Assembly: GCA_009829735.1 (NCBI GenBank)
Contig: CM020619.1
Span: 12,825,777 to 12,889,776 of the forward strand
DNA from: Pyropia yezoensis
Lineage: Eukaryota; Rhodophyta; Bangiophyceae; Bangiales; Bangiaceae
Reading direction: 5' to 3'
Length of the DNA: 64,000 bases
The translations under genes were made by a program, and so were the position numbers. The notes beneath the pieces were generated by a model, which worked only from the letters and a program-made list of their open reading frames with translations, searched no databases and was not told where the DNA came from. Shown here one piece after another: positions 9,612-19,272 of the stretch (its first letter is position 1; the number at the start of each line of letters is the position of its first letter).

Positions 9612-10619
9612 TCATCGGTCAGCCGGTTCGGCGATTCCCCCCCCCCCACCAATGTCTTCGAGTCGAAGATGAAGCCCCCCGCCCAAGGCCTTGTTGACCC
9701 CCCCCACCCGCCGCTTTTCGTACGCGCCGTACCCGTCCATCCCGGTGAGGGCGGCCATGGTCAAGCCCGTGTTGCCGCCCAGGCGGAGAGCCGTCAACTC
9801 CGGCAGGGAGCTGAACAGGTCGGGGGGGAGGGCGGTTAGGGCGCACCCGGAGGCAGCAAGCACCCGCAGCCGCCCAAGCGCGGTCACGTCGGGCGGCAGC
9901 GCGGTAAGATCGGCATTGCCGCCCACGTGGAGCTCGATGAGCGACGGCGCCAAAGCGCCCACCAACCCCACCGCGATGGCCTTCAGGCCGCACTCTTCCA
10001 GCCGCAACACCCGCAGGGCGGGCAGCGGTCGACAGGCGCCGCCCGCGGCTGCGGCAGCGGCGGCCGGCGGCGGCGACAGGACGGGGCCGAGCGGGTTGTG
10101 GGACGCGTCCAGCTCCTCGAGAGCGTCGAGTGGCGCAACCCCCCCCCCACCCCCTCCCCCCCCTGGGCTGCCCAGCAGCAGCGCGGCGACCGCCGCTCCC
10201 CCCAACGCATTGTGCGCGACGTCGAGCCGCCGCAGGCGAGCCCACCCGCGGCAAAACTCGATGGAACTCAGCCGGTTATGGGACGCGTCGACGCGCGTCA
10301 CCCCGGGCGTCGACTGAGCGAGGGCGGACGGCACGGCGGTCAGGCGGTTGTGGGAGATGGCGACGGTGCGAACGGCCGGGCCAAGGGGGGGTGGGGCGGT
10401 CACGTCGGGTGGGATGGCGGGCAGGTCCAGGTGGGTGAGCGACAAAACCCCCGTGGCGGCCGAGGCGCGGGCGCGGGCGAGGCGGGCGGCGTTGGCATTG
10501 GGGGGAAAGGGGGGGGGCGGGGCCTTGGCTCTCTTGGACTGGGGGGGAGGCGGGTGGGTGGGTGCGACGGGGGGCGCCTCGGTGGGCGGCCGCGGGGGGC
10601 GGCCAAAGCAGTTGCCCAT
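9612..10619 (-). CDS. LRRC57-like leucine-rich-repeat protein, probably N-myristoylated
   Basis: 335 residues from the ATG at 10619. The start MGNCFG is a classic N-myristoylation site with a palmitoylatable Cys at position 4, and an upstream in-frame ATG at 10775 would bury it. Animal LRRC57 likewise begins MGNS and continues with an ARxxTAxxTGVxxL segment; here ARARASAATGVLSL is the equivalent. Leucine-rich repeats of the type LTALPPDVTALGRLRVL fill roughly residues 60-290, interrupted by Gly- and Ala-rich insertions. The C-terminal segment with MDGYGAYEKR matches the LEGYDKYMER region of LRRC57. Its function is unknown; it is presumably membrane-associated through the lipid anchor. Confidence 0.8.
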   Translation of the reverse strand: MGNCFGRPPRPPTEAPPVAPTHPPPPQSKRAKAPPPPFPPNANAARLARARASAATGVLSLTHLDLPAIPPDVTAPPPLGPAVRTVAISHNRLTAVPSALAQSTPGVTRVDASHNRLSSIEFCRGWARLRRLDVAHNALGGAAVAALLLGSPGGGGGGGGVAPLDALEELDASHNPLGPVLSPPPAAAAAAAGGACRPLPALRVLRLEECGLKAIAVGLVGALAPSLIELHVGGNADLTALPPDVTALGRLRVLAASGCALTALPPDLFSSLPELTALRLGGNTGLTMAALTGMDGYGAYEKRRVGGVNKALGGGLHLRLEDIGGGGGIAEPADR

Positions 10620-11578
10620 GTCAGGGGGGGGGTGGCGAACTGCAGAGGTGGGACTGGGCTCCAAGCATCGATGCCTGCCGTGTTGTCCAGTCCGAGTGCG
10701 ACGGACGTCGCCACCACGGCCAAGACGTTCTTCGTTCTTTTTGGCGCTTTGTAAAGAGGTAATTTTCAGACACAAGTGGATCTGAGGGGAGAATTCAGTA
10801 CTCTCACTCTCTTGATCAAGACGCCTTCTGGGCCTCTTTTGTCAGTCGTGGTGCTCCCTAATCTCTCCACGTGTAGAGGTGGCTCGGACCTACACTCGCC
10901 CCCGCCTGCCTCTCCTGCGACGGCACGCGCTGTATCGGCGGCCGCGGCGGCGCCCGTGCCCGCCGCCCCGCCCATCACCCCTCCTCTCCTGCCCCTCCCC
11001 CGTCGTCCCGTTCCGCCCCCCGCTGCACCCGTCGCTGGGGCACAGCCGCACCCACCGCGCCGTCCAAGCCGTGCGGTCGCCACTTCCTCCCCCACCCGCC
11101 TGCCCCGCCCGCCGCCTGCTTGCGAGCGGACCGCTCGGCCGAGGCGGCGACGACCCCGTTGACGCGGCGGTCGGTCAGACGGGGCAGGCACCCCCTGCCG
11201 TCTGCTGCCTGTGGCCGTGTTTGGTTGTGCTGTCGGCAGGAGGGGGGTGGGGCGGTGGGGGGAAGAGGGGTGCTAGGGGGGGAAGGAGGGGGGGGTGGGG
11301 GGGGGGCGGCAGGCTGGCTGACGCTGCTGGTGTGTGGTTGCCCCGCCGGCCATGTGCGACACGCCCGCTGGCGTCGCGGTCTGACTGTTCCCGTTTTGGT
11401 CACCGCGGCTGGGGGAGTCGCTTGGCCGCCGGTGGCGGGGACCCAGGGAGCGCCAGTTGGACAAGGGTGCGCCGCCGGGTCTGGTGTGGCCGCCGCGGCT
11501 GCCACTGCAGCTGCCGCCGCCGCTGTTGTAACCGCCGTCTCCGCGGCCGCCGCCGCGGCCGCCGCTGCACGCCGGGTC
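10620..11578. other. Divergent promoter interval LRRC57-like / TBC1D23
   Basis: No supported gene. Proline-rich frames cover most of 10,880-11,200, and a G-rich stretch (11,230-11,310) would form a C-rich complementary strand. Just before 11,579 an alanine-coding GCC/GCG repeat could extend the TBC1D23 protein upstream (the frame is open back to 11,120), but it has no resemblance to the family. Confidence 0.4.
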
Positions 11579-14500
11579 ATGAACCTGCACGATTCGGAAT
11601 GGATACCCGAGCCGAGTGATCCGACGCTGCTGCGCAAGGTACGTTTTTGGTAGGGTCGGCTGGCCGCCTGTTCCGTTGCAGCGGCGGGAGCGCAGCGGCA
11701 GTGGGCGGCTGTTCATGGACACTACGCATGGCATGCGGGAGGGGGGGCGGTGGTGGGCGCTTTCTGCCGCCAGACACTGCTCAACTGAGAGCTCACGGCC
11801 CATGGCGTGCACAATGCGGGGCTGTCATGTCGGCCTGTGTCTGACTCGCGCCTTCTCTCCGCTCTCAATTTGGACCGCCTACCTGGCCCTTGAGAGCCCA
11901 CTACATTCGTTTGGTCTGCTACTGCGCCGGTGCTGCTGCGTGTTTGTCGCCTCATTTTGGTTCTCCATTCTTACCGCCACCCTTCCACCACACTTTCTAC
12001 CTGCTGCTGCTGTGGTCCCACAGGTCCAAGTCGGTGTCAAGGCGGCTGCCTCGCCACATGATGTGGCCAATCTGCGGACGCTCCTCCGCATTGAGCTGAA
12101 CGGTGCCATCCCCCATGAGGCGCGCGGTCACGTGTGGATGAGTCTTCTCGGCCTCCGCGCTGAGGACCTGACCGCTGAGAATCCCACTGACTTTGCGCGT
12201 GTCGCGCGGGAGGCAGTGTCGGAGCAAAATTCCAAGGACCAAATATGGAAGGACGTAGAGCGGACGCGTCCCGCTCTTAAGCGCTTTCAGCAGCCCGCTG
12301 TGCGGGGTGCGCTGCTTCGGTTGCTGTCGCTGTTTTGTGCTCGCCGGAGCGTGCAATACATCCAAGGCCTCAATGAGCTGCTCGCCCCGTTTGTGCTGCT
12401 GGCCGACACGGGGGGTAACCCGCGATTTGTCTATGCACTGTTTGGGGCGTTCGTGTCGCGCTTTGCGCCATGGATGCTCGATACGTCAGAGGCAGAGGTG
12501 TTTGGAGTGCTGAAGCGGGCGTTCAAGTACTTTGGGAGGCTACTGCTCTACCATGACCCGGAACTGTTTTGGCTGCTGGAGCGCAATGGCATGACGCCCG
12601 ACTTGTACGCCACCTCTTGGTTTGTCACCCTCTTTGCGCGCAACTTTTCTGTTGAGGCGGTGCTTGCGCTGTGGGACTTGCTGCTGCTCGAAGACAACCC
12701 TCTCGGCCCCTACTTCTTTGCTCTCGCGCTGCTGCTTTCTAAGCGGGACGCGTTGGTGACGACGGACCCGTCGCTGCTACCCGAGACGCTTATGGTACTT
12801 ACCGCCCACTCGGCAGACGAGGTGCGGAAATTGTGGTCATTAGGGGAGAAGCTCCGCTCTGATGCGACGCCTCCATCGTACCAGCGGCTGATGAACGACA
12901 GGCTCGTGCGTCCGGCGGGGCGTCCTTCACCTACTGCAATCTCTGCGGCGCGGTCGATGCAAGCGTCAGCTTGCCTTCAGACCACGCCCGACGACCTCTT
13001 TGCCGCCGCCGGCGGAGTGCACTACTTTTCGTGGGACTGTCGTACGAAGGAGGAATTCGCGGCGGGCCACCTAGCGGCATCGGTGTACCTCCGACTAGAG
13101 GCTCTGCGCGCGTGTGGCGGCCATGTTGGGCCCGCGGTATTGACCGACGCGGCCCGCCGGGAGCTCACGGCTGCTGTGGCTCTGTGCGAGCCGCTTCGTG
13201 GGAAGTCGCACATCTGCCTCGTTGGGTCAGGCGACAAGGAGGAGGACGACACGGATATCAACCCGCTGGCACTGTACCTCACTGAGGTAGGAATTCCCTA
13301 CGTGTCCACGCTTCGGGGCGGATTTGCGGCCGCCGTGGCGTCTGCGGAGGTAGACGGTGCGATCAGCGGAGTGGAGCTGGTGGATTACGAGCCAGAGTTG
13401 CACCGGCAGTCGCGGCTCGACCGGCAGCAGAAGCGCACCGTGCAAGCAGAATCAGCTGCCGTCAACGTATCGGGCGGAAGTGACGCTGGCCGGCGACGGA
13501 GCTCGCGAGGTAGCGGCTGTGTCGGCGGCGGTGAGGTCGATTTGCCCTCCCCCACTGGCGCCGCCACAGACATCAGCGGGTTTGGGCTTCTGGCCAGTAG
13601 TGTCTCTTCAGCTACGCCCGAGGCGGGGCGCAAGCCAGACTCTGGTGACGCAGCGGCCGCCGGCGGACTGCCCGGTGCAAGCAGTGCGGCCGTCGCGTCC
13701 GCAGCGCCGAATTTTCGGATCTCTTCCTTCTTTGAGAAGTCAGATGCGGAGGTACGTTGTGGCCGGCCTGGGCGCGAATGTGGTATCTCGACCTGCTGTG
13801 TCTCCTCCCGCGCGTTGTGGGTCCGTACCATACGGTGCCATGTTGCTCGTGCTGTGAACTGACCCTTTTGTGTTGCGCTTTTGTGCTGGTACATGTGCTC
13901 CACTACTGCTTATCTTTTGATACGTCGGAATCGCAGGTATCCCGTGCACTCAATCGAGCTCTTAATGGTGTCGTAGTGCGGCCACCCAACCTGAGCGCCG
14001 TGGCTTCCTCCTCCACACCGGGTGCTTCTCTTCCTGTTTCGTCCCCCGTTTCAGCAGCCGCCACAGACCCAGCTTCGTCGGCGTTTGCGCCCGATGTCGA
14101 TACAGCTGGTCGCACAACAGATGCCTTGTCTGCCGCCATGTCAGGCTTTCCGTCTGTCGACGTTCGTCCCTCATCTCCTCCTTCATCTCCGCTGTCGACG
14201 CGGCATGGTGCTGCTTCCTCACATGCAGACGGCAGGTTGCCTGTCGGGGGTCCCTCTCGGGTCGAGAACTCCGCTCAACGACCTCTTCCGTCTGGAGACC
14301 GTCTTGCGTCTTTGAACAGCGCAGGCTCGTCGTCAGGTGGTGTGCTTACATCTGGTGCATTGTCGTCTGCGAGCATGGATGCGGGATTGGGCAAGGGCAG
14401 CGGCAGTAGCTTGGGAAACCTGGTCTCCCCCGATGCGTTGTGGCGTCAGTCTGCGAGCAGCGCGGGTTCAGTGCCGCGCGAGACGACCCCGTCTCGGAGC

Positions 14501-15487
14501 TCTTCGGCTCGGTCGACTGTGGCGAATATTCGCCGAGGTCTATTCGGCTCCATCGGGGGAGGTGGTAGCAGCAGTCCAAGCGTCGCCCCCGCAGATGGCT
14601 CCTCTGTCGGCGGCGCTGGCGGTGCTGACAGTCCTGCGCGAGCAAAGTGGCGTCGCGAGGCATGGGCGGGCTGGCTGGACAACAGTTCTCTGTCGCTGGC
14701 TGCCATGCCAAAGGACTTTGTGGTGGACTCGTCTGACGCGGCCATTTCCACCGGCCTGCGGCTTTTTCCTTGCCGGGCCCGGTCCGAGACGTCCATGGCC
14801 TTGACGCGGGGGCGGAGCAAGATGGGCGGTAGCAGTGCCGGTGGCGCGGGCACTAGCGCAGCCGACGCATGCAGCGCCGCTAGCGGCGAGTTCAAGCGCC
14901 GCTTTCTGGGCGTTTCCACCCGCTACATTATGCTGCTGAGCCCACACGGCCTACGAAGCCACCTGCTTAAGGTGAAGCTCATCCGTCATTTGCACGACAT
15001 TGTCCGGATCACCTTCAAACGCAGCCGCCCTGAGCTCGTTACTTTTGAGCTGCTGAGCGCGACCGACCCGTCTGCGCCCAACGAACAGGTGGTCTGCATC
15101 ATGCCCGACGGTCTAAACGACTGTGTGGAGCTGATCAAAGACGCTCTTGCTGACTCGGAGAGCGTTCAGCCAACAACAACGTCAATGGCCGGCACTCCAT
15201 TAGCCGGCATGGGCGCCGGCAGCCCTGGCACGGTGTCGGTACCAGTTGCTGGCGCTGTTAGCCTATCAGCCGCTGTCGAAGCTGGTGCGGCAGGTGCCGG
15301 GGCTTCTTCTGCGGTGAGTGGCGCAGGTGATGACGTCGGTGTCGGTGAGGCTATGGGACCTGGAAACCAGGCGCCGTTTGGCGTCGACAACTCTAACTCT
15401 GGTGCCTGGGATGCTGAGGCACAAGTGCCAGAGCCGCCGGCCCGCAACGTCATACAACGCGTGGACGCTGAGCCAGCACCGCCGTGA
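11579..15487 (+). CDS. TBC1D23: TBC1D23 homologue (TBC plus rhodanese-like plus C-terminal PH-like domain), three exons
   Basis: Exons 11579-11638, 12024-13751 and 13937-15487 give 1112 residues. Both introns (11639-12023 and 13752-13936) start GTACGT, end CAG and are phase 0. Domain order matches animal TBC1D23: a TBC domain (about 40-270), a catalytically dead rhodanese-like domain with CRTKEEFAAGHL and HICLVGSGDKEEDD (about 350-455), a long Ser/Gly-rich linker, and a C-terminal PH-like domain (about 919-1001) with HDIVRITFKRSRPELVTF. In animals this protein tethers endosome-derived vesicles at the trans-Golgi, binding golgins with its N-terminus and the WASH subunit FAM21 with its C-terminus. 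Unusually, the TBC domain keeps both GAP fingers, IWKDVER (R100) and YIQG (Q134). The first Met is uncertain because the frame is open upstream. Confidence 0.88.
11639..12023 (+). other. TBC1D23 intron 1
   Basis: 385 bp. The donor is AAG|GTACGT and the acceptor is a pyrimidine-rich stretch ending CACAG, before GTCCAAG. Removing it joins LLRK to VQVGVK in phase. Confidence 0.85.
13752..13936 (+). other. TBC1D23 intron 2
   Basis: 185 bp. The donor is GAG|GTACGT and the acceptor is GAATCGCAG, before GTATCCC. The upstream frame otherwise stops at 13862, shortly inside the intron, and the downstream exon stays open to 15487. Confidence 0.85.
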
Positions 15488-15998
15488 CGACGACAGTGCC
15501 TTGTTTTTGCACTTTCACAGCGCTTGTGCTCGTGTATGCGTGAGTGCATCTTTGTCGTGCTTGCGGCACTAGACGCTTTGCGTGCTCCTGCTCATGGCCA
15601 TCCGACATTTGTGCTGTTGACGCACGCGGTGGTCGCTGAGGGCACGTGCTGTTTCTCTGTCCAGTGTAGGATCCATTCGAGAGCGTAGGTCGTTTGTGTT
15701 CCCCATGGTGTAATGGGGAGCGTGCTTTCATGTCCACTTTCATCCTTCGTCCATGCTGTGGGCTTTGGATGTCTGGCAGCTGCGCTGCTGCGGGCATGGC
15801 CGCCTCCTGGTCCAAGTAATTTATGGAAGACCGATTCCTTCTTGTTCTTCCGCTCTTTGACTTGCGGGACTCGTGGTCATCCAAGTGCAACATACGGGGA
15901 AAAGGGAATGGCCCCCTTTCTCTGCATCTGATTGCTTGGCGTCGATCACGCGGCACTCGCCAGTGGCACCAGCCCTCGCTATGACCAGGTCGACTGTG
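15488..15998. other. Convergent interval, no gene seen
   Basis: 3' regions of the TBC1D23 homologue and the RRM/R3H gene. No coding or RNA gene is recognisable. Confidence 0.5.
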
Positions 15999-17429
15999 TC
16001 AAGCGTCGCCGCCATCCCCACAGCCGGCAGGGGCTGCCCCCGCCTCTGGGCCGTCCCCAACCGCGTCCGAGCCCCCACGGGCGTCCCCCTGGCCGGTGCC
16101 ATCCGTGAGCGTCAACCCCCCCAGGGCTGCCTCGGCGGCTTTGCGCGCGGCGTGAAAGCCGAGCGTCCCGTCTGGCCCTGTTGGTTGCCGCGGCGGCGCG
16201 TACCACTGCCGCGAGCCCCCATGCACGAGCAGGCCGTCAGGCCCAGCCCCCCCACCGCCGCCTGTGGGCAGCCCCGGCGCCGTGGAGGGCGGAGCGTCGG
16301 GTGCTGCGGCCGAGGTCGCCGGTGAAGCGGCCTTGGCCGCCGCGCCAGCCGCGGCCGCACTGGCGGCCGCCCCGGCCACAGAGGCAGCTGCGGATCGGGG
16401 CCGAAAAAACCTGATGCCTTTGAGATCCTCTGCACGCACCTCCCCCTTGACGGGGGCAACGTATGCCTCGTTGGGACCAGACAGCTTGTGGCTGCGCGCC
16501 AGCGCAATCACGTCAGGCCGGCCCTTGACGAGCGGCGGCAGCGCCGCCTCAGCCACCGCCGCCGCCTCCTTCTCCTCTGCCTTGGCTTTCTTCTTCTTGC
16601 CCTTCTTACTGTTGGCCTTTGCCATAGCCGCAACTTCTGCAGCCGCCCCGTCCCCATCCACGGCAGTGTCGTCCCCGTCGCCAGGGGCCGCCGATAGCGG
16701 GCCAGCTTCCACGGCCTTGATTGCCACCCGCACGGAGCGGTCGTCCTCGGCATCCCCCCACGGGACAGTCACATGCTCGAGGCCGAGGGAGCCCGCCCGC
16801 GCGTGCACGTATCGCCGCTCAGCCGAAGTGAGGGGGCGCTTCACCACCCCAGCGGTCGGGGGTGTGTCGTCGCCGGCGACGGGGGGTGCCCCAGTTCTCT
16901 CCGACCCCCTGGCACGCACGAAAGACATGACAAACGCTTCGAGCGCATCGACCGCCTCGGGGGACACCCCCTTGGCGAGAGCAGCCCGCCGTAGCTCCTT
17001 TCCTCTCGCCGCCGTCGACACGGGCTCCCGCTCGCGGACGCGCTCCACCACCAACCGCCGAGAGCCCACCAGCTGCACCCCAGCTAACGCCTCGGCCGCT
17101 GAGTCTGCATCTGCCACCGTCGGAAACGCCACAAAGGCGGTGCCGCGAAAGACCCCCTGGTGGTCCCGCACCGGCGCAATCGACGACGGCGGCACCGCGA
17201 CACGACTGCCAATGGCGGCCGTGATGGCGGGGATGGTCATGCTAAATGGCAGCGACTTTATGACGAGTGTGCAGGCAGAGGCAGAGGACCGGGACGGCTG
17301 AGCGGCAGGGCCGGCCGTCAACGGGAGGCCACTGGCCGCCGGCGCAGGGTGCACCGCCAACGGCGGCGACGGCGGAGCAGCGTCCCCAGCCGCTGGCTCA
17401 TCTCCAAATAATACGATGGGGTCGGGCAT
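15999..17429 (-). CDS. RRM and R3H domain RNA-binding protein
   Basis: 476 residues, one exon. An RNA recognition motif spans residues 52-133, with the RNP2-like strand LVIKSLPF and RNP1-like RGTAFVAF. A second nucleic-acid-binding domain of the R3H type follows at about 163-240, with the ending LTSAERRYVHARAGSLGLEHVTV and the conserved Arg/His spacing typical of R3H. A lysine block (KKGKKKK) sits near 275. The last 150 residues are Ala/Gly/Pro-rich. The RRM-then-R3H order is known in fungal cytoplasmic RNA-binding proteins of the Pin4/Cip2 kind, so a role in mRNA stability or translation is plausible. The exact orthologue is uncertain. Confidence 0.75.
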   Translation of the reverse strand: MPDPIVLFGDEPAAGDAAPPSPPLAVHPAPAASGLPLTAGPAAQPSRSSASACTLVIKSLPFSMTIPAITAAIGSRVAVPPSSIAPVRDHQGVFRGTAFVAFPTVADADSAAEALAGVQLVGSRRLVVERVREREPVSTAARGKELRRAALAKGVSPEAVDALEAFVMSFVRARGSERTGAPPVAGDDTPPTAGVVKRPLTSAERRYVHARAGSLGLEHVTVPWGDAEDDRSVRVAIKAVEAGPLSAAPGDGDDTAVDGDGAAAEVAAMAKANSKKGKKKKAKAEEKEAAAVAEAALPPLVKGRPDVIALARSHKLSGPNEAYVAPVKGEVRAEDLKGIRFFRPRSAAASVAGAAASAAAAGAAAKAASPATSAAAPDAPPSTAPGLPTGGGGGAGPDGLLVHGGSRQWYAPPRQPTGPDGTLGFHAARKAAEAALGGLTLTDGTGQGDARGGSDAVGDGPEAGAAPAGCGDGGDA

Positions 17430-17925
17430 TGTTGATAGCGGTGAGGACTCCTCACAGCGGGGAAAAGAAAAGTTAGTGCTTCAAGAGCGTAGCAACAAGA
17501 GAGGGATAAGAGCGCGGCGGGTGTCCGATGGTGCGCGTCGCGGTCAGCGTGCGGGGTGGCCAACCGCCTGGAGGTGTACCTTTCATCGTGTTGAGCCATG
17601 GTAAATAGTACTTAGATGTGTGTTGTTCAATTGTTCATGAAGCATCGCTGGCAGAACGTGACGTGTGTGACCGCCAGGCGATCAAAATATTGCGACCGTC
17701 GCAATTTTCTGTGCTTGAAGACCACCACACACCATCCACAGCGGGCGTGCGCGAGCGTCCCCGCACCATTCGCCGCGCGCCCGGTCGGGTCTGCCGTTTG
17801 CTCGTCTGCGTGCCTACGAGCTTCGGCTTTGCTCCTGCACCGCGGTGAACACTCCTGTACTGCCGTCCATACTCCTGCACCGCCCTGAACGGCCCCATTG
17901 TTGCCCTTTTGCAGCTGTAGACGTT
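17430..17925. other. Divergent promoter interval RRM/R3H / eRF1
   Basis: No gene. The sequence just before the eRF1 start (17,901-17,914, TTGCCCTTTTGCAG) looks like a 3' splice site, so eRF1 may have a 5' UTR intron; a donor upstream was not identified. Confidence 0.4.
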
Positions 17926-19272
17926 ATGGCGGAGGTACTAGACCGCAGTGCGGTCGCTTCCACCGGAGATGAAGAGGGGGACCATGCTATTAATGTGTGG
18001 AGGGTGAAGAAGCTGATCAAGGCCCTGGAGGCCGCCCGTGGTAACGGCACTTCGATGATCTCCCTTATCGTCCCCCCGCGCGACCAAATCTCTCGCGTCA
18101 ACCGCATGCTCGCGGACGAGTACGGGACAGCCTCGAACATCAAGTCCCGGGTGAACCGGCAGTCGGTGTTGGCTGCTATCACGTCTACCCAACAACGGCT
18201 GAAGCTATACTCGCGCGTGCCCGACAACGGGTTGGTCATCTACTGTGGTACAATAATGACAGACGACAACAAGGAGAAGCAGGTGACCTTTGACTTTGAG
18301 CCGTTTAAGGCTATCAACACCTCCCTCTACTTGTGCGACAACAAGTTCCATACTGAGGCGCTCGGCTCTCTCCTTGAGTCGGACGAGAAGTTTGGCTTCA
18401 TCGTCATGGATGGCAACGGTGTGCTGTTTGGGTTGCTCACCGGCAACACCCGCAATGTGCTCCATAAGTTCGGGGTGGACCTCCCCAAGAAGCACGGCCG
18501 CGGTGGGCAGTCGGCGCTGCGCTTTGCGCGGCTGCGTATGGAGAAGCGGCACAACTTTGTGCGTAAGGTTGCTGAGTTCGCGGTGCAACTTTACGTGCCG
18601 GACGGGCAGCGACCAAACGTCACTGGTCTCATCCTGGCGGGATCGGCTGACTTCAAGAACGAGCTCTCTACGTCGGAGATGTTTGACCAGCGGCTCCGCG
18701 CGAAGATCATCAAGATTGTGGATGTGTCGTACGGCGGGGAGAATGGCTTCAATCAGGCCATCGACCTGTCGGCTGAGACGCTGGGCAACGTCAAGTTCAT
18801 ACAGGAGAAGCGCCTGATCCAGCGCTACTTCGACGAGATCTCAAAGGACACCAATAAGTTCTGCTTTGGCATCGAGGACACGATCAACGCGCTGGACCAG
18901 GGTGCTGTCGCGACGCTAATTGTGTGGGAGAACCTGGCGCACGAACGGTACGTGCTGCAGAACGCGCAGACTGGCAAGGAGGTGATCAAGGTGCTGTCCC
19001 CGGAGCAGGCAAAGGACCCGTCAGCCTTCCTCGAGGACGGAACGGAGCTGGAGTCCCGTTCCAGCGAACCGTTTGTTGACTGGCTCGCTGACAACTATAA
19101 GTCGTTTGGAACGTCACTTGAGTTTGTGACCAACCGGTCGCAGGAGGGCGCCCAGTTCGTACGTGGCTTTGGCGGCATTGGAGGTCTTCTTCGGTATGAG
19201 CTGAACTTCGAGCACTTTGCCGAGCCCGAGGACGATGACGATGACTACTCCGAGTCGGACTTCGGGTTGTAA
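17926..19272 (+). CDS. ETF1: Eukaryotic peptide chain release factor 1 (eRF1)
   Basis: 448 residues, near the family's usual 437. eRF1 recognises all three stop codons in the ribosomal A site and, with the GTPase eRF3, triggers release of the peptide. The decoding domain has TASNIKS (NIKS at 71-74) and the YxCxxxF motif (Y135, C137, F141). The middle domain has GRGGQ (GGQ at 193-195), the motif that reaches the peptidyl transferase centre. The C-terminal eRF3-binding domain ends in an acidic tail. Intact TASNIKS and YxCxxxF are what is expected of an organism using the standard genetic code. The frame is open 27 codons upstream, but the Met at 17926 aligns with the family start (MAE...). Confidence 0.97.
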   Translation: MAEVLDRSAVASTGDEEGDHAINVWRVKKLIKALEAARGNGTSMISLIVPPRDQISRVNRMLADEYGTASNIKSRVNRQSVLAAITSTQQRLKLYSRVPDNGLVIYCGTIMTDDNKEKQVTFDFEPFKAINTSLYLCDNKFHTEALGSLLESDEKFGFIVMDGNGVLFGLLTGNTRNVLHKFGVDLPKKHGRGGQSALRFARLRMEKRHNFVRKVAEFAVQLYVPDGQRPNVTGLILAGSADFKNELSTSEMFDQRLRAKIIKIVDVSYGGENGFNQAIDLSAETLGNVKFIQEKRLIQRYFDEISKDTNKFCFGIEDTINALDQGAVATLIVWENLAHERYVLQNAQTGKEVIKVLSPEQAKDPSAFLEDGTELESRSSEPFVDWLADNYKSFGTSLEFVTNRSQEGAQFVRGFGGIGGLLRYELNFEHFAEPEDDDDDYSESDFGL

